From NCBI GenBank assembly GCA_900754255.1, contig CAAECI010000081.1, positions 1 through 43,023 of the forward strand: a stretch of 43,023 nt of DNA, written 5' to 3'. Positions 16,018-24,098 of the stretch are shown here, one piece after another. This stretch comes from an uncultured Succinivibrio sp. (GTDB lineage Bacteria; Pseudomonadota; Gammaproteobacteria; Enterobacterales; Succinivibrionaceae). The notes under the pieces were generated by a model, which saw only the letters and a program-made list of their open reading frames with translations, was not told the DNA's origin and did no database searches. Positions within the stretch are counted from its first letter, which is position 1, and every line of letters begins with the position of its first letter. The position numbers were made by a program, and so were the translations under genes.

Positions 16018-16317
16018 TTGATAACTCCTAGCTGTAGTGTGCTTAAGTTCCGGATACGGATATGAGAGCAACGCACTCTTAACTCCATTCCAGGGCAACG
16101 TTTTATCATTTGCATTGATTTTAAGCAACTTTTCTTATTTAAAGAAATACCATTGGTTCAAAATGTGCGGTGACGCGCCTTTTTGTAAGTTTTTTTAGCT
16201 TTTTTTGTACAATAAAGGACAGCTGTACTTTTTTTTTCAAAGGCTTAAATAAAATTTTTAAGCGTTTTAAAAAGTCCCGAAGAAGTACTTAATAAACAAC
16301 GGCGTTTGAGGACATAC

Positions 16318-17610
16318 ATGGATAATCCCTTTAAGGCAAACCTGGAGCGATTGACGAAATTTGCCCCTGATCTTGTGGCTTTCCTACGTAAAAAAGCCGC
16401 AAATGCCAAAGCACATGGCATCGAACTCATATCAGGCAAGGACGTTACCTTAGCCGTCGACGGTATTCAGCTGACCTCACGACACAATCGTACTGAGGCA
16501 TCTCAAATCACCTGCTCACATCTTAATTTTAATGAGGACGTTCATCTCTACGGCTTGGGTCTTGGAGATGAGGCCCGCCTCATTCTTAAAAAGCTCTCAC
16601 CCCACTGCAGACTGTTTATTCATGTGCTCTGTCCGGTGCTTTTTTACGAGCTTTTAAATACCGATGATGAAATAACCTCTTTTTTATGCCCGCGGTTAAA
16701 TTTTATCTACGACGAGGATCCTGCAGAAATAAATAATAATGCGGCAATAGTATTAAGCGAATTAGTTTTGGAGCCTGATTTTGGTGGCGAAATTAAATCG
16801 AGACTTATCAATTTAATCGACAGAGATTATGCCGCCTTAAGATTTGAAAAAACCGTAGGACTTGCAATTAAAAACTCTCTTCTTGCCAACAGCAAATATT
16901 TAGCCCATGAAAAAGGTCTTGATCTCGCATCACTTAAAAGCATAAATAAAGCGCTGGTGTTAGGCTCAGGACCTTCACTGCAAACCGATTTGCAAAAAAT
17001 AATTGCCCTTAAGCGACAGGGATATTGTCTCATCGCCGTCGATACTGCCATGCATTATCTTGAGGAGCATGGCGTAGTTCCCGATTTTATTGTTTCAATT
17101 GATGAAAAAGTCGGCAAACATGCAGGGATCAGATTTTTAAAAGATCTGCAAATTTATCGTCATACAATATTAATATTTGCCCCTTGGTCAAACCCTAAGC
17201 TCTATTTAAACTACCCGGGACCGCGCTTTTATATAAGAGAGGATCGCGCCGAAAAAATACTGCCCGGAATTACAACCAATGCCGATCGTTTATGGCATTC
17301 AGGCTCGGTAAGTCACGCTGCTGTATCGCTTGCCGTCAAGCTTAATGCCACCGAGATCGTTTTCTCAGGAATGGATCTGTGCTTTTACGGGGATCACGCA
17401 CATGCTGGGGTAAAAATGCAAGAGGATCCCTATCTTGCCTACGCAGATAAGCTTTACGTACAGTGTAATGATCACAAAAGAAGGCTTACTCAAAAGAATT
17501 TCAATCTCTATCGCGAGGAGCTTGAGGATTATATTGCCGTTCACAGAAAAATAAAATTTAAGACTCTGTCCGAGCATGCGGCCGTGATCAGAGGTTGCAG
17601 CTTGTTTTAG
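16318..17610 (+). CDS. DUF115 / MptE-like protein (Maf-related)
   Basis: 430 residues from the ATG at 16318 (GAGG six bases upstream); an in-frame TTG four codons earlier is less likely. The C-terminal half matches the DUF115 family: LVLGSGPSL (213-221), VPDFIVSID (254-262), a segment around SGSVSHAAVSLAVKL (328-342), and IVFSGMDLCF (347-356). Families with this domain include motility accessory factors (Maf), which transfer nonulosonic acids to flagellin, and the archaeal pterin enzyme MptE. This protein is shorter than typical Maf proteins, so the function is open. It is transcribed against its neighbours and sits inside the conserved rpsA-ihfB junction, with its own terminator. Confidence 0.8.
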   Translation: MDNPFKANLERLTKFAPDLVAFLRKKAANAKAHGIELISGKDVTLAVDGIQLTSRHNRTEASQITCSHLNFNEDVHLYGLGLGDEARLILKKLSPHCRLFIHVLCPVLFYELLNTDDEITSFLCPRLNFIYDEDPAEINNNAAIVLSELVLEPDFGGEIKSRLINLIDRDYAALRFEKTVGLAIKNSLLANSKYLAHEKGLDLASLKSINKALVLGSGPSLQTDLQKIIALKRQGYCLIAVDTAMHYLEEHGVVPDFIVSIDEKVGKHAGIRFLKDLQIYRHTILIFAPWSNPKLYLNYPGPRFYIREDRAEKILPGITTNADRLWHSGSVSHAAVSLAVKLNATEIVFSGMDLCFYGDHAHAGVKMQEDPYLAYADKLYVQCNDHKRRLTQKNFNLYREELEDYIAVHRKIKFKTLSEHAAVIRGCSLF

Positions 17611-17689
17611 CATGGATGCGGTCTTAAAGATATAGCGCTTAGCAGCATTCTGTGCATTCTTAGGTGCAGGAGCGTTTATAAAAAATTTT

Positions 17690-17723
17690 AAACCCCTTTT
17701 TGAATGAACAAAAAGGGGTTTTT
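17690..17723. terminator. bidirectional terminator between the DUF115 gene and rpsA
   Basis: AAACCCCTTTTT pairs with AAAAAGGGGTTT across an eight-base loop, with a T-run on the plus side and an AT-rich run on the minus side. It lies between two convergent stops. Confidence 0.88.
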
Positions 17724-17760
17724 AAGTAAGCTCAGAGCTTACTACCGCAAAGAGAGGAAA

Positions 17761-19431
17761 TTATTCCTTCTTACCGGCAGCTGCGAAAGCGGCGGCCATA
17801 GCGGTGGTGGTAGGCTCAGTAGCCTGCTGGTTGATGGACTCGAGAGCCTCCTTTTCCTCGGCCTCATCCTTAGCACGGATGGACAGAGAGATCTGGTGGG
17901 TCTTACGATCAACGCTCATGAACTTAGCCTCAACGGTATCACCGACCTTAAGGACGGTAGATACGTCGTCGATACGATCGCGGGAAACATCGGAAGCTCT
18001 GATGTAACCGACGATGTTATCAGCCAAGGTGACGGTAGCACCGCGAGCATCAACCTCGATAACGGTACCGGTGACGATGGAGCCCTTACGGTGCTCACCG
18101 ACATACTCGGCAAAAGGATCGGAGGAGATCTGCTTGAGCCCCAAGGAGATACGCTCACGCTCAGGATCTACCTGCAATACTACAGCGGTAAGCTCGTCAC
18201 CCTTGGAGAAGTTGCGAACTGCCTCTTCACCGTTCTGCTGCCAGGAAATGTCAGAGAGGTGAACCAAGCCGTCGATACCGCCGTCCAAGCCGATGAAGAT
18301 ACCGAAATCGGTAATGGACTTGACCTTACCGGTAACACGCTCGCCCTTGGAGTGCTTCTCAGCGAACTCGATCCAAGGATTTACGCGGCACTGCTTAAGA
18401 CCCAAGGAGATGCGACGACGCTCCTCATCGATATCAAGAACCTTAACCTTAACGTTCTCACCGACGGAAACAACCTTTGAAGGAGGGATGTTCTTGTTGG
18501 TCCAATCCATCTCGGAGATGTGAACAAGACCCTCAACACCGTCGGCGATCTCAACGAAGCAGCCGTAATCGGTGATGTTGGTAACCTTACCCTCGATCTC
18601 AGCGCCCTTAGGGAAGCGACCTGCAACATCAGCCCAAGGATCTGAGCCTAACTGCTTGAGACCCAGGGAAACACGCTGACGCTCGCGGTCGAACTTGAGA
18701 ACCTTAACCTCGATCTCCTGACCGACCTGAACGATCTCGGAAGGATGCTTAACGCGCTTCCAAGCCATGTCGGTGATGTGGAGCAGACCGTCTACGCCGC
18801 CCAAATCAACGAAGGCACCGTAATCGGTAAGATTCTTAACGATACCCTTGACGACCTGACCCTCAGCCAGAGTGGACAGAACCTTCTCGCGATCGGTGGA
18901 GTGCTCGGCCTCGATGACGGCACGACGGGAAACTACCACGTTGTTGCGCTTCTGATCAAGCTTGATGACCTTGAACTGAAGTTCCTTATCCTCAAGAGGA
19001 GCGGTGTCGCGTACAGGACGGGTGTCGACGAGAGAGCCGGGGAGGAAGGCACGGATGCCACCCAACTGAACGGTGAAGCCGCCCTTGACCTTACCGTCAA
19101 TAATACCGGTAACGATTTCCTTATTGTTAAAGGCGTCCTCAAGCTTCTTCCAAGCCTCATTGCGCTTGGCCTTCTCACGGGACAACATGGTTGCGCCGTC
19201 GCCGGACTCGACAGACTCCAAAGCTACGTCGACTTCATCACCGACCTTAACCTCAAGCTCGCCCTGAGCGTTCTTGAACTGCTCCTCAGGAATGGCGGAC
19301 TCGGACTTAAGACCTGCGTCAACGATAACATAGCCGTTGTCGATAGCTACAACTTTGCCCTTAACCATTGAACCGGGACGGGTTTCAACATTCTTTAAGG
19401 ACTCTTCAAAAAGTTCTGCAAATGATTCCAT
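17761..19431 (-). CDS. rpsA: 30S ribosomal protein S1
   Basis: 556 residues (E. coli 557) with six S1 RNA-binding domains, at roughly 20-86, 104-170, 190-258, 275-345, 362-432 and 449-518. Repeated elements include LHITDMAWKRVKHPSE, LVHISEMDW and repeated RISLGLKQ. S1 recruits mRNAs with structured or weak leaders to the 30S subunit. The ATG has no Shine-Dalgarno sequence (upstream reads GAGAAAAACCTTAA), as in enteric rpsA, where the leader folds into hairpins and S1 represses its own translation. It follows cmk across a terminator-like hairpin. Confidence 0.98.
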   Translation of the reverse strand: MESFAELFEESLKNVETRPGSMVKGKVVAIDNGYVIVDAGLKSESAIPEEQFKNAQGELEVKVGDEVDVALESVESGDGATMLSREKAKRNEAWKKLEDAFNNKEIVTGIIDGKVKGGFTVQLGGIRAFLPGSLVDTRPVRDTAPLEDKELQFKVIKLDQKRNNVVVSRRAVIEAEHSTDREKVLSTLAEGQVVKGIVKNLTDYGAFVDLGGVDGLLHITDMAWKRVKHPSEIVQVGQEIEVKVLKFDRERQRVSLGLKQLGSDPWADVAGRFPKGAEIEGKVTNITDYGCFVEIADGVEGLVHISEMDWTNKNIPPSKVVSVGENVKVKVLDIDEERRRISLGLKQCRVNPWIEFAEKHSKGERVTGKVKSITDFGIFIGLDGGIDGLVHLSDISWQQNGEEAVRNFSKGDELTAVVLQVDPERERISLGLKQISSDPFAEYVGEHRKGSIVTGTVIEVDARGATVTLADNIVGYIRASDVSRDRIDDVSTVLKVGDTVEAKFMSVDRKTHQISLSIRAKDEAEEKEALESINQQATEPTTTAMAAAFAAAGKKE

Positions 19432-19481
19432 TTAAGGTTTTTCTCTAAGTTCCCTTTCGCATCATGCTACGGGGTGTTGTT

Positions 19482-19508
19482 AAAAAGCGCCCGCATCCAT
19501 GCAGACGC
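19482..19508 (-). terminator. terminator or attenuator between cmk and rpsA
   Basis: On the minus strand GCGTCTGCAT and ATGCGGGCGC can form up to ten pairs (two G-U) with a tight loop, followed by TTTTT. It lies 20 bases after the cmk stop. It could separate cmk from rpsA or belong to the structured rpsA leader. Confidence 0.65.
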
Positions 19509-19527
19509 ACTGGTCTTGCGACCTCAT

Positions 19528-20205
19528 TTAATGACCGAGCTTTTCGGCTATGATCCTCATAGCCTCCTGATAAACCTCGGCAATATCCATTTTTGATGAG
19601 TCGATCACGACTGCATCCGCCGCAGGTCTGAGCGGAGCTACAGGACGATTGCGATCGCGATCGTCTCTTTCCTTGATCTCAGCTAAAACCTGCGCATAGT
19701 CCGCTTTTTTTCCGGCGAGCTGCAATTGTTTGACCCGACGCTTGGCACGCACTTCGGCATCGGCATCCAAAAAAATCTTGACCTGAGCATCGGGGAACAC
19801 CACGGTCCCCATATCACGACCGTCGGCAACGAGTCCCTCGTCACCTCTGAAATCACGCTGGCGCTGCAAGAGAGCCCTTCTTACGGACTCAAATTGAGCT
19901 ACCTTACTGGCATTGACCCCCGCTTCCTCAGTTCTGATGGCAGCGGTTACGTCCTCACCGTTTAGCATCACGTGCACGCCGTCGCCCTTAACCTCAAACG
20001 ACAGATTCATTACCGCCGCTTCCTGACAGAGCGAATCCTCGTCAAAAAGAGCCAAGCCGGCCTTACGTGCCGCGTAGGCGAGCACTCGGTAAATCGCACC
20101 CGAATCAAGCAAAGCATAAGACAGGGAGGATGCAAGACGTCTTGTCAGCTCTCCCTTTCCGGCACCGCCAGGTCCGTCAACTGCGATCACAATTCCATTG
20201 CTCAT
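19528..20205 (-). CDS. cmk: cytidylate kinase
   Basis: 225 residues from the ATG at 20205 (AAGGAAG upstream); a longer in-frame start is not supported by homology. It phosphorylates CMP and dCMP with ATP. The P-loop reads GPGGAGKGEL at 11-20; the usual residue after GKG in this family is Thr or Ser, and here it is Glu. The substrate site LLDSGAIYRVLA and the DGRDMGTVVFPDA segment are intact. Its place upstream of rpsA is conserved in many bacteria. Confidence 0.95.
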   Translation of the reverse strand: MSNGIVIAVDGPGGAGKGELTRRLASSLSYALLDSGAIYRVLAYAARKAGLALFDEDSLCQEAAVMNLSFEVKGDGVHVMLNGEDVTAAIRTEEAGVNASKVAQFESVRRALLQRQRDFRGDEGLVADGRDMGTVVFPDAQVKIFLDADAEVRAKRRVKQLQLAGKKADYAQVLAEIKERDDRDRNRPVAPLRPAADAVVIDSSKMDIAEVYQEAMRIIAEKLGH

Positions 20206-20333
20206 GTATAAGTCTTCCTTATTTTGACGGCGCATTATAACAGCATTTTTTAGCTTCTTCCACTAATTTTGCCGATTTATACGCCGATTTAAGGCGTTTT
20301 TTCGTATCTACCGCCGCCTTGATTGCGCTGTTT

Positions 20334-21974
20334 TTAAATTTCCACCGCGACCTTGGTTCTCTTGGCCAAAATCACCCGATTACGCCCGAGGCTCTTGGCC
20401 TCATACAGTGCCATGTCAGCCTGAGATATTAAGGAAGTCACCGATTCTGATGAATCGCCCGTGGTCACCGTTGAACAGCCTATGGAAACGGTCAGAAAAC
20501 CGCTGTCATTGGCAAAATTGGGGATCTGAAGCGCTCTTACGCGCTCGCACAGTCTTTCGGCTATGGGCTTGCGCATGCGTGATTCAATGCTCTGAACCAT
20601 GATCACGAACTCCTCTCCTCCGAAACGGAACACACGATCGTTGCTCTTTTCGGACAAAGAATTCATAAGGGTGGCGGCGATAAGCTTTAATATATAGTCA
20701 CCGTATTGATGTCCGCGCTCATCATTAAAATGCTTGAAGTGATCAATATCCACCATCATTACGCAAAGTCCCGACGGGATCATGGCATTGCGCGAGATGA
20801 AGTTCTCAAGAGCCCTGCGATTTAGGGTTCCCGTAAGCTCATCTCGCAACGACACGTCAAGTAGCTTAAGATAATTCTTATTGGACTGCTTAACCTCATC
20901 CTGAGATTGATAGAGGTTATCAAAGGTTTTCTCAAGCATGCCGAAGATCTCGTTAAATTCCGTAACCCGCGACGACTTGGGGAAATTCTTGGGCTTATGT
21001 TGACGCGACATGGCAATTCGCATGAGTCGCACTATCAAATTCATGGGATTTAGTAATACCCCCTTTACGAGCTGATAGATAACCAGCTGCAGGAGAATAA
21101 GCACAATGATGCAGACGACGGCCACAATCTCCGCCCTCTCTGAGAATTGCTGCTTTTCATTTAGATATGAGGATATGGATTTATTCTCATAGGAGGAGGC
21201 CTCCAGGATCATGTTATTGAGCTGTCCTCTCAGATAGTCGTAGATCACATTGAATTCAATAAGATTTTCCTGGATCTCGCTTCCGGTGATGGAGATCTTG
21301 CGAAAACTCTCCTCAAAGCGTTTGCAGGGCTTTTCAAGGCCGCGCTCCCTGCCGTCAAAGCGACAGCGCGTGGTAACTGCTGATCCCATACGCCTTATTG
21401 CGGAGATCTCCTCCTCCGTAATAATGCTGGCATTACCAAAGCCCATGGTCATATTACGCAGGCGCTCCAAAAAGAAGGCTCTGCTCCGCTCGTTATTTTC
21501 CCCGGTGCTTATTTCCAGTCCAGAAATTACGATTTCGGACAAATCGTCCATATAACGGCTGCGCAAGCCCTCAAGACGCAAACGCTTATACCAAAACATC
21601 TGCAGCTGACGCTGCAACTCCGAGCGATCCGATGCAGTCATTGCCCCAGAACTACGTCCCATGTCGATTAAAATGGTCTGCGCACTGTAGAAGGCATTGC
21701 GGGCGGCGGTATATTTGGTGGATTCGCGTATTTCGGCCATCAAAAAACGCAGGTTATCGATATTTATGAAGGCCTTCTGTGCCTTTAAAATATAAGGCAC
21801 GAGTTCCTCGGTCGTTTTCTCGGCATTCTTCGATACATTATGAAATTCAAAGAAAAAATACCCGAACATAGGCGTTAGGATCAAGGTCAAAAAAGACAGG
21901 ATCCCGATCACTAGCGCACGTATTTTTAATGGATGGCGCGTCTTTGTATTTATCTTGTCAAGTTCGTAAGGCAT
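20334..21974 (-). CDS. membrane diguanylate cyclase (GGDEF) with periplasmic sensor
   Basis: 546 residues. Two transmembrane segments (about 18-44 and 288-310) enclose a helical periplasmic sensor domain of about 240 residues. After an HAMP-like linker (about 310-365) comes a GGDEF domain with DELTGTLNRRAL, DIDHFKHFNDERGHQYGD and an intact GGEEF catalytic loop, so it should make cyclic di-GMP. At the place of the product-inhibition site RxxD, the sequence has KSND, so feedback inhibition may be weak. It starts ten bases after the stop of the periplasmic binding protein gene, which suggests that the binding protein delivers the signal to this sensor. Confidence 0.9.
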   Translation of the reverse strand: MPYELDKINTKTRHPLKIRALVIGILSFLTLILTPMFGYFFFEFHNVSKNAEKTTEELVPYILKAQKAFINIDNLRFLMAEIRESTKYTAARNAFYSAQTILIDMGRSSGAMTASDRSELQRQLQMFWYKRLRLEGLRSRYMDDLSEIVISGLEISTGENNERSRAFFLERLRNMTMGFGNASIITEEEISAIRRMGSAVTTRCRFDGRERGLEKPCKRFEESFRKISITGSEIQENLIEFNVIYDYLRGQLNNMILEASSYENKSISSYLNEKQQFSERAEIVAVVCIIVLILLQLVIYQLVKGVLLNPMNLIVRLMRIAMSRQHKPKNFPKSSRVTEFNEIFGMLEKTFDNLYQSQDEVKQSNKNYLKLLDVSLRDELTGTLNRRALENFISRNAMIPSGLCVMMVDIDHFKHFNDERGHQYGDYILKLIAATLMNSLSEKSNDRVFRFGGEEFVIMVQSIESRMRKPIAERLCERVRALQIPNFANDSGFLTVSIGCSTVTTGDSSESVTSLISQADMALYEAKSLGRNRVILAKRTKVAVEI

Positions 21975-21984
21975 AGTCGTATAG

Positions 21985-22824
21985 CTATAGTCCGTTGCTG
22001 ATGTTCTGCATGTATTTCATCGAGATCCTTTTTAGGGCCTTATCTTTTTTCATGTCCCTAAGGATAGCGTTAACCTTATTTAATAAATCCTTTCTTTGGG
22101 GTGAGATCGCAAGACAAATATCGGCATAGGTATTTTTTAGATCATATTTATCAGGCGACAGAAAAAGCTGTATTTTTTCATGTTCTAACATGCTGTAGGC
22201 CGAAATATTGTCCGTATAAAGGGCATCCACCTCGCCTCTTTTTAAGGCCTTAAGCATTTCCGAGTGCGTTCCGTAAATGGTATAGAAGGCCACGCGGGAT
22301 TGCAGGCGCTCGTGCTCCATGATCTGCTGCTCAAGAGAATCAGCCCGCACCCCGAAATTATAGGAGCGCAGATCCTCGGCTGATGAAAACACCACGCTGT
22401 AATCGGAGGAAATGATCACGGGATAGGATTTTATATAGTAATCGCTGTAGGGCAAATGTCCCATGTCATCATGCTCAAGTCTTACAAAATTTCCGACGGC
22501 AAAATCCAAGTTCCCCTGCCAAAGCCCGCTTTCTATATTTACATAATCATCAAATACCAAAGTGCATTTAGCCTGCATACGCTTGCATATTTCCATTGCC
22601 ACGTCATAGGCGAGCCCTCTATATTCATCTAAATATTTTGAATAGTATGAAAAAGGTCGGTAATTTTTCTGAAGCCCCACGCGTAGCTTTTCATGCAGGG
22701 CCTCGTCATAGGAGTCGGCATGTAGTGGACCTGCATAGAAAGCTAATAAGACGGCCGTCACACAAAGCTTAAAAAAAATTGTTGCGACACCACCTCTCAA
22801 GGTGCCGAAAAAATCGCATCTCAT
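21985..22824 (-). CDS. periplasmic solute-binding protein (SBP_bac_3 family)
   Basis: 279 residues, ATG after AGGAG. An N-terminal signal peptide with a long hydrophobic core (about 13-33) and likely cleavage after LHA at residue 36. The mature part has the family-3 binding protein fold: LRVGLQKNYRPFSYY, YRGLAYDVAMEICKRM, a NLDFAVGNF segment, NFGVRADSLEQQIME and LKRGEVDALYTDN, then DICLAISPQRKDLLNKVNAIL. These bind polar amino acids or similar solutes. No ABC permease or ATPase is adjacent; instead the next gene is a diguanylate cyclase, so a sensory role rather than transport is inferred. The ligand is unknown. Confidence 0.87.
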   Translation of the reverse strand: MRCDFFGTLRGGVATIFFKLCVTAVLLAFYAGPLHADSYDEALHEKLRVGLQKNYRPFSYYSKYLDEYRGLAYDVAMEICKRMQAKCTLVFDDYVNIESGLWQGNLDFAVGNFVRLEHDDMGHLPYSDYYIKSYPVIISSDYSVVFSSAEDLRSYNFGVRADSLEQQIMEHERLQSRVAFYTIYGTHSEMLKALKRGEVDALYTDNISAYSMLEHEKIQLFLSPDKYDLKNTYADICLAISPQRKDLLNKVNAILRDMKKDKALKRISMKYMQNISNGL

Positions 22825-23390
22825 TAAACTCCTAGCCTCATACCAAAAACTTAATTGTCGTCCCAGCTATATATTTATGCACTCAAAGGCTTTATTGCAT
22901 CTGTGCAGATCGGCACAAAAGATTTTAAACCTGCTTAAACAATCAAAAAACGTAATATAAAAAGTATACCATCAGCCTTAATGACTTCATCAGACATACA
23001 ATCTTTTATATCGTATGCTCCCGCCCTTTTTTTAATCTCTACCTAAAAACATTTACTGGTGAGTGCAAAATCACTGCGCTTTTGCCTCATGTGCACTCAC
23101 AAAGAGAACTTGCTTAATATCAAAATCACCTAAGACAAAATAGGAGAGCTTGACCGAACAAAAAGAAACAAGCGATGACTATGTTGTATAATCATTTGTT
23201 AAGAATTGATTTTTAGGGATCCGCACCGATCATAAAGCATATTTTATGCGGCTTTCGGTTCTCATAAAAAAGCCGTTTGCATGCGATAAAAAGCATCCTT
23301 TTTAAATAATTAAGTTTTAAGGGTGCTTATTTTCCCCGGCAAAGCCTTAAGCGCTGTCAAAGGCTCACGGCATATTTACAGGACAAAAAA
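22825..23390 (+). promoter_or_regulatory. long leader/intergenic region upstream of ribA
   Basis: About 565 bases separate two divergent genes. It holds a perfect 9-bp inverted repeat (GTGAGTGCA at 23059-23067, TGCACTCAC at 23092-23100), a TATAAT at 23187-23192 with a weak -35 region, a small stem (CGGCTT/AAGCCG, about 23249-23275), and a second stem AAGCATCCT/AGGGTGCTT at 23291-23299 and 23320-23328 followed by ATTTT. The last resembles an attenuator. I looked for the conserved FMN riboswitch blocks and did not see them. Confidence 0.45.
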
Positions 23391-24020
23391 GTGACTGAAG
23401 ATAAGATCGTGGTACAAAAAGCCACTTTAAAATTGGTTCAGGGACCCATCGCCGATCTGCCCACCAAGTACGGCAAATTCAAGATCACGGTTTTTCGTGA
23501 AAATGATCGTCTCGATCATGCGATGATCTTCACAGGTGATCTGACCTCAGGCGATCCCGTGCTGTGCCGTATTCACTCCGAGTGTCTTACAGGCGACGTA
23601 TTCGGCTCCCTTCGCTGTGACTGCGGCTTTCAATTGGCAGCCGCACTGCAGGCCATTCACAAGGAAGGACGCGGTGCGTTGCTGTACATGCGTCAGGAGG
23701 GCCGCGGCATCGGTCTTTTTAACAAGATCCGCGCCTATGAGCTGCAGGATCAGGGGCTCGATACCGTCGACGCCAATTTAAAGCTCGGCTTTAAAGCCGA
23801 TCAGAGACATTACGGTGTATGCGGGCATATGATGCGCGCCATGGGCTTTGATCATGTGATCCTCATGACCAATAACCCCGCCAAAATAGACTCCATCACC
23901 CGTCATCGCATCATCGTAACCGATCGCCGTCCGCTTGAGTACGGTCGCAATGAGTTCAACGAGGAATACCTCGAAACCAAGGCCGAGCGCATGGGACATC
24001 TGTTGCACCATCAGGATTGA
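23391..24020 (+). CDS. ribA: GTP cyclohydrolase II
   Basis: 209 residues from a GTG start (E. coli RibA 196; the extra length is at the N terminus). It opens the GTP ring for riboflavin synthesis. Zinc ligands C65, C76 and C78 lie in HSECLTGDVFGSLRCDC, followed by MRQEGRGIGLFNKIRAY, the GTP-handling loop, and LMTNNPAKI. It is the stand-alone form, not the RibBA fusion. The upstream leader contains hairpins that may regulate it. A strong terminator follows. Confidence 0.95.
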   Translation: MTEDKIVVQKATLKLVQGPIADLPTKYGKFKITVFRENDRLDHAMIFTGDLTSGDPVLCRIHSECLTGDVFGSLRCDCGFQLAAALQAIHKEGRGALLYMRQEGRGIGLFNKIRAYELQDQGLDTVDANLKLGFKADQRHYGVCGHMMRAMGFDHVILMTNNPAKIDSITRHRIIVTDRRPLEYGRNEFNEEYLETKAERMGHLLHHQD

Positions 24021-24036
24021 TCCCTTTTTTTAGTTT

Positions 24037-24066
24037 AAGGACGGTATGGACCGTCCTTTTCTTTTT
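24037..24066 (+). terminator. intrinsic terminator of ribA
   Basis: AAGGACGGT and ACCGTCCTT form a 9-bp stem with a four-base loop, followed by a T-rich run, 16 bases after the ribA stop. Confidence 0.92.
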
Positions 24067-24098
24067 AACCTTTCCGGCAACTAATATAGGAGTGAAAA

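Noticed and set aside
17704..18480. Long plus-strand frame opposite rpsA (258 codons)
   Set aside because: It is the complement of the highly biased rpsA coding sequence; it has no family-like features and rpsA is certain.
18745..19371. Second long plus-strand frame opposite rpsA (208 codons)
   Set aside because: Same cause: antisense shadow of strongly biased codons, with no ribosome binding site or motif.
20281..20302. Stem ACGCC/GGCGT followed by TTTTTT on the plus strand
   Set aside because: It has terminator shape but no plus-strand gene lies upstream, and on the minus strand it has no T-run. Left as a chance stem or part of the cmk leader.
22825..23390. FMN riboswitch upstream of ribA
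   Set aside because: The conserved FMN aptamer blocks were not found by eye; only unrelated stems are present.
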